Assembly (NCBI GenBank): GCA_036419695.1
Contig: CP143946.1
Location: 1,978,001 to 2,042,000, forward strand
DNA from: [Clostridium] symbiosum
Lineage (GTDB): Bacteria > Bacillota > Clostridia > Lachnospirales > Lachnospiraceae
DNA: 64,000 nt
Direction: 5' to 3'
Shown: positions 35,263 to 44,188 of the stretch, one piece after another
How the letters are laid out: each line of letters begins with the position of its first letter
Numbering within the stretch: position 1 is the first letter of the stretch
Program-made: the position numbers and the translations under genes
Notes under the pieces: generated by a model
The model's input: the letters and a program-made list of their open reading frames with translations, nothing else
What the model was told of the DNA's origin: nothing
Databases searched by the model: none

Positions 35263-35829
35263 ATGGCTAGAGCGGGTCTTGATAAAAGCGCCGTGATTGA
35301 AAAAGCAGCCCAGTTAGCAAACAGCATGGGGTTTGAAGCAGTGACATTAAAGAGACTGGCGGACAGCTTACATGTAAAGCCTCCGTCCCTTTACAATCAC
35401 ATTAAGGGGCTTGACGATCTGCAAAATGAACTGATGCTCTATGGCTGGCGGAACATGGAAGAACGGATGCTGGAGGCTGCGGCGGGGGTCAGCGGGTATG
35501 CCGCGTGGGAAGCGATATGCAGGGCATTCTATCGGTATGCGACGGAAAACCCCGGCGTGTTCAGCGCCATGCTTTGGTATAACAAATACCAGAACGATGA
35601 AGCAGGGAGAGTTACGGACGGGCTGTTTTTAATCTGCTCGAAAATCACAGCCTCATTAAACATTTCAGAAGAGAACTGTGATCATCTGATCCGTACTTTC
35701 CGGGCGTTTTTGGAAGGCTTTTCCTTATTAGTAAATAACCATGCGTTTGGCCATGTTTTGCCGGTGGAGGATAGCTTCAACCTCTCATTGAAGGTATTGA
35801 TTGCAGGTATGAAGGAGCTGGAGGAGTAG
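35263..35829 (+). CDS. TetR/AcrR family regulator with WHG-type C-terminal domain
   Basis: 188 residues. The N-terminal helix-turn-helix is complete: AVIEKAAQLANSMGFEAVTL, then LADSLHVKPPSLYNHIKG. The C-terminal half matches the WHG-domain group (YAAWEAICRAFYRYATENPG, LEGFSLLVNN). TTTTTGGAGG precedes the ATG. It probably represses itself through the palindrome in its promoter and co-controls the next gene, 29 bases downstream. Confidence 0.88.
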   Translation: MARAGLDKSAVIEKAAQLANSMGFEAVTLKRLADSLHVKPPSLYNHIKGLDDLQNELMLYGWRNMEERMLEAAAGVSGYAAWEAICRAFYRYATENPGVFSAMLWYNKYQNDEAGRVTDGLFLICSKITASLNISEENCDHLIRTFRAFLEGFSLLVNNHAFGHVLPVEDSFNLSLKVLIAGMKELEE

Positions 35830-35858
35830 ATTTAAATTTAACGTCAGGAGAATGAGAA

Positions 35859-36362
35859 ATGAATCAGGTATATAGTGAAATCAGTTTGAAGACAGTGGAG
35901 AAATTCAGGCTTGCCAGATATGTCGTAATCAGCCCGAATCCCGAAACAGATGCAATGGAATATATGGAGCGTTGGGCAAAAAACAGCGGGCTGCTTGATA
36001 CTCCCGGCTATACCCTAAAAAGGATTGGTTGGGATTTTCCCTTTGTCTCTGAAGAACAGAAGGAAAGATTTGGACTGCATGGATATGTGGCGGCGTATGT
36101 CATTCCAGAGGATTTTGTTCCTTCCTGCGGGGGAGCAGAACTAGCTGTCCAAGACACGGATCACTATGCGGTGATCACTATTACGGCCCCCTTCTCGGCG
36201 CCCTGGGAGAAGATCCCCGGCGCTTACGGAAAAATTTTTGAATATGTAAACGCACGCCATATGGCAGCGCAAAGTTATGAGAACCGCATCTGTATGGAGG
36301 AGACCTATGTAAGAGAGGGTGTCACTTATATGGACGTTTACGTTCCGGTTGATATGCAATAG
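35859..36362 (+). CDS. GyrI-like / effector-binding domain protein
   Basis: 167 residues, single domain. The pattern KFRLARYVVISPNPETDAM near the start, then VSEEQKERFGLHGYVAAYVI and a final EETYVREGVTYMDVYVPV, fits the GyrI-like small-molecule binding fold (SOUL/AraC effector type). Such stand-alone domains bind or sequester lipophilic compounds. It is paired with a TetR gene, suggesting a small-molecule response unit. The fold call is moderate. Confidence 0.65.
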   Translation: MNQVYSEISLKTVEKFRLARYVVISPNPETDAMEYMERWAKNSGLLDTPGYTLKRIGWDFPFVSEEQKERFGLHGYVAAYVIPEDFVPSCGGAELAVQDTDHYAVITITAPFSAPWEKIPGAYGKIFEYVNARHMAAQSYENRICMEETYVREGVTYMDVYVPVDMQ

Positions 36363-36448
36363 CATCCCTTTTCGATGGGATAACCCGATAACCCGTTTTA
36401 TCTGTTCAACTTCAGCTATATTGTTTTAACAGCTTGTTTTGACTTATT

Positions 36449-36492
36449 AAAAAAGAGTGAGTATACATCAGTTTGTATGACTCACCCTTTTT
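36449..36492 (+). terminator. Terminator after the TetR/GyrI-like unit
   Basis: GAGTGAGTATACA pairs with TGTATGACTCAC and is followed by six Ts. Confidence 0.85.
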
Positions 36493-36598
36493 TATTGAGC
36501 GGCAATGAAAAGTTCGCGAAGCGTGCTTTTCGTTGTTATCTTAATTTATTGAGATTGATTTTGCAGCAGCCTCTTTGCAATACGGATTTATACCGGTT

Positions 36599-37696
36599 TT
36601 ATACGTTAAAACGGAAGAGAACCACGTCACCGTCTTTTACCACATACTCCTTGCCTTCCATCCGAACCAGCCCTTTTTCCTTGGCGGCCGTGTAGGTGCC
36701 GCAGTCCAGCAGATCCTGATAGTTGACAACCTCTGCCTTGATAAAGCCGCGTTCAAAATCGGAATGGATTTTACCGGCTGCCTGAGGCGCTTTGGTGCCG
36801 ACCTTAATGGTCCAGGCGCGTGTTTCCTGAGGTCCTGCCGTCAGGTAGCTGATCAGGCCGAGAAGGCGGTAGCTGGCGGCGATCAGTTTCTCCAGGCCGG
36901 ATTCCGTAAGGCCCAGATCCTCTAAGAACATCTTCTTTTCTTCCTCATCCAGTTCTGCGATCTCCTGCTCAATCTGTGCGCAGATGACAAAGGCCTCGCT
37001 GCCTGTTTCGGAAGCAAATTTGCGTACGGCGGCTACATATTCATTATTTGCCCCGTCGTCGGACAGATCGTCTTCACAGACGTTTGCCGCAAAAATCACC
37101 GGTTTCCAGGTAAGCAGGTTTAAAGAATTAATAAATTCAAGCTCGTCCTCATCCTCAGTTTCAAAACTTCTTGCCAGTTTGCCGTCTTCCAGATGAGCAT
37201 AGAGCGCTTTTAACGTTTCTAATTCCTTTGCAAGGGCTTTATTGCCCATCAGGCTCTTATTTGTCTTGGAAATTCTTCTTTCCAGGATTTCCATATCGGA
37301 GAAAATCAGTTCCAGGTTGATTGTCTCGATGTCGCGGAGCGGGTCGACGCTGCCGTCCACATGGATAACATTGGGATCCTCAAAGCAGCGCACTACGTGT
37401 ACGATGGCATCCACCTCACGGATATTGGAGAGGAACTGGTTGCCGAGGCCCTCGCCCTTGGATGCGCCCTTTACAAGGCCTGCAATATCTACAAATTCGA
37501 TTACGGCCGGGGTAATCTTTTCAGAATTATAGAGAGCGGAAAGCTTTCCGAGGCGGAAGTCGGGAACCGGTACGATGCCCACGTTGGGGTCGATGGTACA
37601 GAACGGATAATTGGCGGATTCTGCGCCGGCTTTTGTCAGGGAATTGAAGAGAGTACTTTTACCTACGTTCGGCAGGCCTACAATACCTAATTTCAT
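36599..37696 (-). CDS. ychF: Ribosome-associated ATPase YchF
   Basis: 365 residues of Obg-family P-loop protein. The start is MKLGIVGLPNVGKSTLFN, the family hallmark with the G1 loop. DIAGLVKGASKGEGLGNQFL is the G3 region, and the C-terminal TGS-like domain ends VEYVVKDGDVV-style (KEYVVKDGDVVLFRFNV). YchF binds ribosomes and prefers ATP to GTP. An ATG three codons earlier overlaps the AAAGGA site, so the start at 37696 is chosen. Confidence 0.95.
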   Translation of the reverse strand: MKLGIVGLPNVGKSTLFNSLTKAGAESANYPFCTIDPNVGIVPVPDFRLGKLSALYNSEKITPAVIEFVDIAGLVKGASKGEGLGNQFLSNIREVDAIVHVVRCFEDPNVIHVDGSVDPLRDIETINLELIFSDMEILERRISKTNKSLMGNKALAKELETLKALYAHLEDGKLARSFETEDEDELEFINSLNLLTWKPVIFAANVCEDDLSDDGANNEYVAAVRKFASETGSEAFVICAQIEQEIAELDEEEKKMFLEDLGLTESGLEKLIAASYRLLGLISYLTAGPQETRAWTIKVGTKAPQAAGKIHSDFERGFIKAEVVNYQDLLDCGTYTAAKEKGLVRMEGKEYVVKDGDVVLFRFNV

Positions 37697-37839
37697 AATA
37701 AACATCCTTTCTATTATTGAGAAACAGCAAGCTGTTTACAAAGTTCATTTACCGCTGTTTACGCCTGGGCGTACCAGAATAGAATACCATAAAATGGGGG
37801 GGAAAGGAAGAGGGAATTTAATTGAGAAAATGTGGGGTG

Positions 37840-38075
37840 GGGATAGCGGGCGGGGAGTGGGAGGGTGTGAGGGTCTTCAGTCCTGGGGAGGGAGTCGCGA
37901 GGGGGAATGCGGGCAGAAAATATTCCTCCGGGGACACGCTCTCGCTTTTGGAATGCGCAGCGGGTGCTAAACTCGTGTAAGACCTCGTTAAGCACCGGCG
38001 GATTCCCAGGTCCCCTGCGGAATGTTTTCTCCCGAATTCCCCGGAACTGCGTCGAACGGACTGAAGACCGGGTAG
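37840..38075. repeat. Palindromic repeat element, copy C
   Basis: The core runs from TCTTCAGTCC (37874) to GGACTGAAGA (38058-38067), about 194 bases, in the same orientation as copy A. It shares the internal words GGGCAGAAAATATTCC, CGCTTTTGGAATGCGCAGC and AAGCACCGGCGGATTCCC. A G-rich left flank from about 37840 matches the flanks of the other copies. Confidence 0.75.
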
Positions 38076-38109
38076 GCTGCGGCCCGCCCGCCATCCGGCA
38101 TCGCTTGGG

Positions 38110-38245
38110 ACGGATTTTCTCAAGTGCGGAGGGGGAGGGAGTGTGTGGGGGCTTCAGTCCTGGGGAGGGAGTTGTGAGGGGGAATGCGGGCAGAAAATAT
38201 TCTTCCGGAGCTGCGCTTTCGCTTTTGGAATGCGTAGCTAAAATT
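38110..38245. repeat. Palindromic repeat element, copy D, right half missing
   Basis: It begins at CTTCAGTCC (38152-38160) and follows copy C closely through GGGAATGCGGGCAGAAAA to GCTTTTGGAATGCG, then breaks off near 38240. It lies in direct orientation about 280 bases from copy C. The rest of 38245-38389 holds no gene. Confidence 0.7.
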
Positions 38246-38389
38246 CTTTTTTTAGGTATAGTGACAGCGTTATTTTGTATGATAGGGCAAATGAGGCTGT
38301 GTACAGTAAAATGAAAACGGTCATCCTGGTGGGGAAGGATGGGAGGCATTATTGTCAACGGTAACAGCGAAAATGCTGAAAACCATACT

Positions 38390-39088
38390 TCAGTTTTTCT
38401 TTTTGCCGATCGGAGCAATCACCAATTTTGGAATAATCTGATACCGGTCATTCCCCTCACAAATGGAATCCCGGAGCGCCTGCCTTACAGCGGCCTCTTC
38501 CTTTTGCAGCCGTCTGGAGCAGGCGGCCGTTAGAAATACATTGATGTGGGAACCGGCGTTTACCAGCCTCAGTTCCCTGATGAGAGCCGTTTCCTCGAAT
38601 TTTTTAATCACCTGTTCTGCGCTGCTGCGTATAGGAACTATGACGGCTTCATCGGTGATGAGCTGCTCGGTCTGGATTGTGGCGTCACAGTCCAGAGAGG
38701 AGAAAAGCTCATATGTAATTTCCTGGGCGATCTGTTCCATCTGCGGCTTTTGCCCCATTTGCGGCCTTTGCTCCATCTGCATCCACTGTTCGATTTGTTG
38801 TATCTGGCTCATTTGAACCGCCTGCTCCGCTTGGGCCGCCTGTTCCGTGAGCGCCGGGGCTGCTCCGCCGATATGCATGGAAACGGCATAGCGGCCCATT
38901 CCGTAGTCATGGATCAGGAGATTACTGATTTTCGATACTTCAGGATGGCGCATGACGCAGGATATGATTGTTTCCTCCAGATTTTTGTCCGGCGCTTCCC
39001 CCATCAGCCTCTGCACCACCCCGCACATGGCTTTCAGGCCGGAAAACATGATGAAAAGGGAAACAAGGGTTCCGCACCATTTACTCAT
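38390..39088 (-). pseudogene. Cation diffusion facilitator, C-terminal fragment with Gln/Met-rich insert
   Basis: 232 residues can be read, but CDF transporters have five more membrane spans before this point. The fragment opens with a single span (TLVSLFIMFSGLKAMCGVV), equal to the last CDF span, then the dimerisation domain: LEETIISCVMRHPEVSKISN, then HDYGMGRYAVSMHI. A Gln/Met-rich low-complexity stretch (about residues 80-120) interrupts it, after which the normal end of Firmicute CDFs returns (LRLVNAGSHINVFLTAA). No good ribosome binding site precedes the ATG, and no other frame in the 125 bases upstream gives the missing spans. I read it as a 5'-deleted remnant; a small soluble metal-binding protein is less likely. 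Confidence 0.65.
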
Positions 39089-39212
39089 TCCATGAGAGGA
39101 AAATATACCGGAGCTGTTCCGCGCGGTGCAACAGCCGTCGGATCACAGTTCCGGTGCTCAATTAAAGCATTGATAGAATTAAAAAAACAGCCCATATACA
39201 GGAGGATACCGG

Positions 39213-39872
39213 TTAACGGAATGAATCCGCCGGGATGCCCAAAACGCGTGCAAACATTTCATGGGTGAAATCAAGATAAGAAGTCATATATTCTCCTGTA
39301 TTTTGAGCGGGCATAAGCCGGTGAAATGTATGGACCAGTCCGAAAATCAGAAAATGGGTGGCGGCGGACACATCCGCACAGTGAAAAATATCTTCCTTCA
39401 CACCCTGTCCGATAACCGGGAGAAGCACGAGAGCCCATTGTTCCGCGACATGATCGAGGTAAATTGCCCGGATATCCTCCCCCTCGCTATAGCGCGCTTC
39501 AAATTCCTCGTGTTTCTTCGTAAACTCAAAGATGCGGTCTATCACAATCTTCAGTTTTTCGGTTACAGGAATGTCCTGGGAGAGAGGAATCTTCACCTGT
39601 TCCACCATCTTCATGGCATAGAATTCGGATGCAGCGGCAAAAATGTCGGTTTTAGATTTAAAATAGCGGTAGCAGAGTCCGGGGGAAACATTCATCCTGT
39701 CCGTAATATCCTGGACATTTAAATCATGATATCCCTTCTCCGCCAGAAGTTCCAAAGCCGTCTCGATAATTTCCTGTTTCCGTTCCCCGGGATCCTTGGA
39801 AATGCGGGGACTCCGCGGACTGTTGCGCGCCCTCCGGACCCCTCTGTCCCCCGGATCATCTGAATATCTCAT
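39213..39872 (-). CDS. TetR/AcrR family regulator
   Basis: 219 residues. A basic, disordered N terminus (about 30 residues) precedes the helix-turn-helix: EIIETALELLAEKGYHDLNV, then DITDRMNVSPGLCYRYFKSKTDIF. The C-terminal domain is helical, of unknown ligand. GGAGGTAGGT sits just before the ATG at 39872; an upstream in-frame ATG has no site. The dyad at 39897-39914 is a likely self-operator. The CDF fragment downstream may once have been its target. Confidence 0.87.
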   Translation of the reverse strand: MRYSDDPGDRGVRRARNSPRSPRISKDPGERKQEIIETALELLAEKGYHDLNVQDITDRMNVSPGLCYRYFKSKTDIFAAASEFYAMKMVEQVKIPLSQDIPVTEKLKIVIDRIFEFTKKHEEFEARYSEGEDIRAIYLDHVAEQWALVLLPVIGQGVKEDIFHCADVSAATHFLIFGLVHTFHRLMPAQNTGEYMTSYLDFTHEMFARVLGIPADSFR

Positions 39873-39896
39873 AAACCTACCTCCATAGCAATTTCG

Positions 39897-39914
39897 ATGA
39901 GTGAATAAACTCAT
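39897..39914. promoter_or_regulatory. Dyad upstream of the TetR gene
   Basis: ATGAGT (39897-39902) and ACTCAT (39909-39914) form a 6-bp dyad with a 6-base centre, 24 bases before the start codon. This is a usual position for a TetR self-operator. Confidence 0.5.
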
Positions 39915-40364
39915 TATCATCTAAATTCTCCTCCATGTCAAGCAGCCCAAAGCAAAACCTACCCTGCCGTCCTTACCGTTTTCCGGAGTATTTCTTCCTT
40001 AATAAAAGGAGGTCTGTTACTGGAGACGGTGTTTAGGACTTCCGCTACGCTCCATTCACAAAAAACACCTCGCGGAATGCTGCCTGTGAACGGTAACGGA
40101 GGTTCAACTAAAATCGCTTAAGTAAAATAAGTTGCTTTTATATGCAGGATATATTATGATAGAAATGATTTTGCCGTTTAAAGCGGCATAGTAAGCCCGT
40201 CTGTTCCGGCAGGCATGGATACCGCAGATATTCTAGCCGGATAAGAGCCAGACCGGCAGATGCGCTCACACGGTGAAAAGCGCAGTTACAGTTTTTTCGC
40301 CGTAACCAATGATGAAAGGCCCGCATCACGGATTTTCCACCATAACAACGAGGAGGTTTATTTC
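39915..40364. other. Intergenic stretch before the second NSS gene
   Basis: No gene is seen. Several short hairpins are present: GCCGTTTAAAGCGGC near 40171, CAGACCGGC near 40250 and AAAGCGCAGTTAC near 40277. A GTTACT...CGGTAAC pair spans 40015-40097. The leader from about 40190 to 40350 is rich in pairing words and could be a structured 5' UTR, but I could not match it to a known riboswitch. Confidence 0.4.
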
Positions 40365-41681
40365 ATGAGTCACAAAAATGGTAATTTCAGCAGTTCGCTG
40401 GGTTTTGTCCTGGCCTGCGTGGGGTCCGCGGTGGGCCTGGGTAATATATGGATGTTTCCATACCGTCTGGGCCAGTTCGGAGGAGCGGCCTTCCTGGTTC
40501 CCTATATCTTTTTCATCTGCCTGTTCGGCCTGACCGGCCTGTCGGCGGAGTTTGCCATCGGGAGAAGGGCAAAGACAGGAACGCTTGGTTCTTATGAATA
40601 TTGCTGGGCTCACAGGGGGCAGGGGAAAGCGGGGCGTCTGCTCGGCTGGATTCCGCTCCTTGGTTCTCTGGGAATCGCCATTGGATATTCAATTATTATC
40701 GGCTGGGTGCTCCGTTCCCTGGGCGGTTCCCTGTCCGGCGCCATTCTTTCGGAGGAGTCGGCCGCATATTTTGCACAGGCTACGGGCAGCTTTGGAAGTC
40801 TGCCGTGGCATCTGGCGGTAGTACTGATTACGGTCGTGATCCTGATTACGGGCTCTGTTACACAGATAGAGCGTGCAAACCGCGTGATGATGCCCATTTT
40901 CTTCGTGCTTTTTACCGTCCTGGCGGTCAGGGTGTTTTTCCTGCCGGGCGCATCCGCAGGCTACCGCTTTCTCTTTGTGCCGAAGTGGGAGCGTCTGAAG
41001 GATGTCAATACCTGGGTTATGGCCATGGGACAGGCATTTTTTTCGCTGTCCATCACGGGGTCAGGAATGATCGTATACGGTTCCTACCTTAATAAAAATG
41101 CCGATATCGTGGGCGCGTCGCTGCGCACGGCGATGTTTGACACGGTGGCGGCTCTTCTTGCAGCCCTGGCCATCATGCCGGCCGTATTTGCATTCGGCAT
41201 TGAGCCGGGAGCCGGTCCATCGCTGATGTTTATCACGATTCCGAAGATTTTCGCACAGATGCCGATGGGGCAAATTTTTGCCGTGATTTTCTTCCTTTCC
41301 GTGGTATTTGCAGGAATCACTTCTTTAATTAATATGTTTGAAGCAGTAATTGAAAGTATCCAGCATCGGTTTGAGGTTCCAAGAAAACTTGCGGTGCTTC
41401 TGTGCGGCGTGATTTGTTTTGGTGTCGGCGTATTCCTGGAAGCGGAGCCTTCTGTCGGAAGCTGGATGGATTTCATCACCATCATGGTGGTTCCGTTTGG
41501 GGCGGTGCTCGGCGCGGTTTCCATTTATTACATTCTGGGATACAAAGAAATCAGGAAAGAAATGGAGGCGGGAAGAGGAAAAAAACTGCCGTCCCTGTTC
41601 GGTAAAATTGCCTGCGGACTCTATGTGCCGCTTACAATTATCGTATTTATCCTGGGTATCATTTACAAGGGAATTGGTTGA
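40365..41681 (+). CDS. Neurotransmitter:sodium symporter (NSS/SNF) family transporter, second copy
   Basis: 438 residues with about 11 spans. The signature GNIWMFPY is at residues 26-33; the first NSS protein in this window has GNVWRFPY. The Arg-to-Met change in the signature removes the residue that in LeuT-type carriers helps close the outer gate, so substrate or mechanism may differ. The match is otherwise good along the length (AFGIEPGAGPSLMFITIPKIF). AGGAGG (40351-40356) is 8 bases before the ATG at 40365. It is transcribed alone. Confidence 0.88.
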   Translation: MSHKNGNFSSSLGFVLACVGSAVGLGNIWMFPYRLGQFGGAAFLVPYIFFICLFGLTGLSAEFAIGRRAKTGTLGSYEYCWAHRGQGKAGRLLGWIPLLGSLGIAIGYSIIIGWVLRSLGGSLSGAILSEESAAYFAQATGSFGSLPWHLAVVLITVVILITGSVTQIERANRVMMPIFFVLFTVLAVRVFFLPGASAGYRFLFVPKWERLKDVNTWVMAMGQAFFSLSITGSGMIVYGSYLNKNADIVGASLRTAMFDTVAALLAALAIMPAVFAFGIEPGAGPSLMFITIPKIFAQMPMGQIFAVIFFLSVVFAGITSLINMFEAVIESIQHRFEVPRKLAVLLCGVICFGVGVFLEAEPSVGSWMDFITIMVVPFGAVLGAVSIYYILGYKEIRKEMEAGRGKKLPSLFGKIACGLYVPLTIIVFILGIIYKGIG

Positions 41682-41967
41682 TAAAAAGGGGCTTCACGTC
41701 AATTTTTGTCGAATATTATCGGCCGAATTAGTTTGATTTTTAGGGGATCAGGACTTAAAATGAAGATATATCGAGGAAGCATTTACAAACATCCTTGTCT
41801 GTAAGCGCGCCCGCGATTGCTGGCATCGGATATCTGGAGTTTAAGACTGTATTCCTGGATTGAGGGTCTGGAATACCGGTTTGTGCAAATATTTTTTACA
41901 ACAATGACAACAATATCCTCTGACGGCGCCACAACTGAAGACAGCATCAACAAAAGGAGAGTAGGAT

Positions 41968-42123
41968 ATGGCAAATGCGAGAGAAGAATTGATCAGTAAA
42001 ATCGAAAACGCAAGGGAACGGTTGAATAGAAGCATTGACACGGAGGATGAATATAAAGTGATTTATCAGTGCAGTGTGGAGCTTGATCAGTTATTAAATC
42101 AATATGTTGTAGCCGGTTACTAA
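41968..42123 (+). CDS. Spo0E-like aspartyl-phosphate phosphatase
   Basis: 51 residues from ATG at 41968 with AAAGGAGAG upstream. The peptide is two helices with the family motif SVELDQLLNQYV at its C-terminal half, matching the SxxLDxLIxxY signature of Spo0E proteins, and REELISKIENAR in the first helix. Spo0E proteins remove phosphate from Spo0A~P and delay sporulation. The gene is followed at once by a strong terminator. The 286 bases before it hold no other gene. Confidence 0.82.
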   Translation: MANAREELISKIENARERLNRSIDTEDEYKVIYQCSVELDQLLNQYVVAGY

Positions 42124-42149
42124 GTGAATTACATATGTAGAAGTACATG

Positions 42150-42190
42150 AAAAAGGGTGGTAAGATTCCCAGATCTTACCACCCCTTTTC
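42150..42190 (+). terminator. Terminator after the Spo0E-like gene
   Basis: GGGTGGTAAGAT (42155-42166) pairs with ATCTTACCACCC (42173-42184), then CTTTT. Confidence 0.88.
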
Positions 42191-42212
42191 TGTATTTTTT
42201 TATAAATATTTC

Positions 42213-42241
42213 TTGCTATTTCCTTACATATGTACTAGAAT
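42213..42241 (+). promoter_or_regulatory. Promoter of the mraZ-led division cluster
   Basis: TTGCTA (42213-42218), 17 bases, TAGAAT (42236-42241). The MraZ-type repeats begin 9 bases downstream. Confidence 0.6.
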
Positions 42242-42250
42242 TAGAATACA

Positions 42251-42320
42251 AAGTGGTAGAAAGTGGTGGAAAGTGGTGCCAAATGGCGCCAGGTGGAAAC
42301 GAAGTGGAGCACAATGGATG
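42251..42320 (+). promoter_or_regulatory. MraZ operator: tandem 10-bp TGG repeats
   Basis: Seven consecutive decamers each carry TGG at the same phase: AAGTGGTAGA, AAGTGGTGGA, AAGTGGTGCC, AAATGGCGCC, AGGTGGAAAC, GAAGTGGAGC (shifted by one) and ACAATGGATG. MraZ binds direct G-rich repeats spaced by one helical turn upstream of its own gene, so this is the expected autoregulatory site, with more repeats than the usual three or four. Confidence 0.8.
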
Positions 42321-42333
42321 ACAGGTGATTGCT

Positions 42334-42759
42334 ATGTTCATGGGTGAATACAATCATACAATCGATGCGAAGGGGAGGTTAATTATCCCCTCCAAATTCA
42401 GGGAACAGCTGGGAGACGAATTTGTCGTGACAAAGGGTTTAGACGGCTGTCTCTTTGTGTATGATAATTCTGAGTGGAAAAACTTCGAAGAAAAGCTCCA
42501 GTCACTGCCGCTTACGAATACAAATGCCAGAAAGTTCTCACGTTTTTTCCTGGCCGGAGCTTCCGCCTGTGAGGTGGACAAGCAGGGTAGAATCCTTCTC
42601 CCCGCCGTGCTCAGGGAGTTTGCGAACCTGGAAAAAGAAGTGGTTCTGGTGGGAGTGGGAAGCCGGATCGAGATCTGGAACAAAGCAACCTGGACCGAAA
42701 AGAACGTCTATGACGACATGGACGAAATTGCAGAGAACATGGAAGGCCTTGGAATATGA
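42334..42759 (+). CDS. mraZ: Transcriptional regulator MraZ
   Basis: 141-142 residues, two SpoVT/AbrB-like halves. The first has MGEYNHTIDAKGRLIIPSKF, the second CEVDKQGRILLPAVLREFA. MraZ forms a ring that represses the division and wall cluster through repeats upstream. The start at 42334 (MFMGEY) is the family-typical one, with AGGTGAT before it; the in-frame upstream codon at 42325 is not. It overlaps rsmH by 4 bases. Confidence 0.95.
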   Translation: MFMGEYNHTIDAKGRLIIPSKFREQLGDEFVVTKGLDGCLFVYDNSEWKNFEEKLQSLPLTNTNARKFSRFFLAGASACEVDKQGRILLPAVLREFANLEKEVVLVGVGSRIEIWNKATWTEKNVYDDMDEIAENMEGLGI

Positions 42760-43700
42760 TATTTGGACACAAATCAGTACTTTTAGATGAGACAATCGAC
42801 AGCCTTAACATAAAGCCGGACGGCATTTATGTGGACGGAACCCTGGGTGGAGGCGGGCATGCATACGAAGTGTGCAGGCGGCTCGGAGAGGGTGGAAGGC
42901 TGATCGGAATCGATCAGGATGCCGATGCCATCGCGGCTGCATCCGAACGTCTGAAAGAATTCGGAGATAAAGTAACAATTGTTAGAAGCAACTATGAGAA
43001 TATCGAAGCGGTTTTAAGAGAGCTGGGTATAAAAGAGGTGGATGGGATTTACCTGGATTTAGGCGTCTCCTCCTATCAGCTTGACACGGCGGACCGGGGA
43101 TTCACTTACAGGGAGGACAATGCCCCCCTCGATATGAGAATGGACCAGAGAAATACGGAGACCGCGAAAGATATTGTAAATAACTACACTGAATCAGAGC
43201 TGTTCCATATCATCAGAGATTATGGGGAAGACAGATTTGCAAAGAATATTGCAAAACACATTGTCAGAGCACGGCAGGAAAAAGAGATTGAGACGACGGG
43301 AGAGCTGATTGAGATTATAAAAGCCGCAATTCCGGCCAAGGTGAGGGCGACGGGAGGCCATCCGGCCAAACGGACCTTTCAGGCAATCCGTATAGAGCTG
43401 AACAAAGAACTGGAGGTTCTGGAGAATTCGATCGATACCATGACGGATCTTCTGGCTCCGGGGGGAAGGCTTTCCATTATCACCTTCCATTCCCTTGAGG
43501 ACAGGATTGTAAAGAACCGTTTCCGGACGAATGAAAATCCATGCACCTGCCCGCCCGACTTCCCTGTGTGTATGTGTGGAAAGAAGAGCAGGGGCCGCGT
43601 GGCGACACGCAAGCCCATCCTACCGTCAGAGGAAGAACTCTCAGAAAACAAGCGTTCCAAGAGCGCAAAACTGAGGGTGTTTGAGAAAAATAGGAGGTAA
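42756..43700 (+). CDS. rsmH: 16S rRNA (cytosine1402-N4)-methyltransferase RsmH
   Basis: 314 residues. The SAM-binding motif GTLGGGGHAYEVCRRL is near residue 30; DGIYLDLGVSSYQLDTADRGF, GGHPAKRTFQAIRIELN and SFHSLEDRIVK follow in family order. It methylates C1402 in the ribosomal P site. It starts in an ATGA overlap with mraZ. Confidence 0.95.
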   Translation: MIFGHKSVLLDETIDSLNIKPDGIYVDGTLGGGGHAYEVCRRLGEGGRLIGIDQDADAIAAASERLKEFGDKVTIVRSNYENIEAVLRELGIKEVDGIYLDLGVSSYQLDTADRGFTYREDNAPLDMRMDQRNTETAKDIVNNYTESELFHIIRDYGEDRFAKNIAKHIVRARQEKEIETTGELIEIIKAAIPAKVRATGGHPAKRTFQAIRIELNKELEVLENSIDTMTDLLAPGGRLSIITFHSLEDRIVKNRFRTNENPCTCPPDFPVCMCGKKSRGRVATRKPILPSEEELSENKRSKSAKLRVFEKNRR

Positions 43701-43705
43701 AACCT

Positions 43706-44188
43706 ATGGCTGCCAGAAGAAGACATCCTGAATATGCCGGTACTTATGTAGACGGCAATACCGTAAGAAAAGTAAATAGAACTACGACGCAGACAAAGCC
43801 GGAGCGCAGGGTACAGGACGACTACAGACGCAGCCACGTTGTAAGGAGAAACAGGGAGAAAGCCCTCTATATGGACGGGCCTTATGTCTTTGCTTTGACC
43901 GTAGCAGCCGTAATCACGCTGTTTTTGTGCATGAATTATCTGCGCATTCAGGCTTCAATCACGACAAGAATCAACAATATAGAAGCGCTGGAGCTTAAGC
44001 TTGAACATCTGAAATCTGAAAATGATGCCCTTCAGACAAGAATTGACACTTACGTTGACTTGGATCATGTATATAAAGTCGCTACAGAAGAACTTGGCAT
44101 GGTATATGCCAATAAGAACCAGATTCTTTTGTATAATAAAACGGAAAGTGAGTATGTAAGGCAGTATGAGGACATCCCAAAACACTAA
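43706..44188 (+). CDS. ftsL: FtsL-like cell division protein
   Basis: 160 residues with a long basic cytoplasmic N terminus (about 58 residues), one span (FALTVAAVITLFLCMNYL) and a coiled coil (about 80-110, IEALELKLEHLKSENDAL). Together these are the bitopic layout of FtsL/DivIC. The place after rsmH and before the PBP gene is the standard ftsL position. It overlaps the PBP gene by 23 bases. Confidence 0.85.
   Translation: MAARRRHPEYAGTYVDGNTVRKVNRTTTQTKPERRVQDDYRRSHVVRRNREKALYMDGPYVFALTVAAVITLFLCMNYLRIQASITTRINNIEALELKLEHLKSENDALQTRIDTYVDLDHVYKVATEELGMVYANKNQILLYNKTESEYVRQYEDIPKH

Noticed and set aside
40190..40350. Riboswitch or T-box upstream of the second NSS gene
   Set aside because: A GGATACCGC word and several hairpins suggested a T-box or cobalamin type, but stem I, the specifier and the terminator alternative could not be found.
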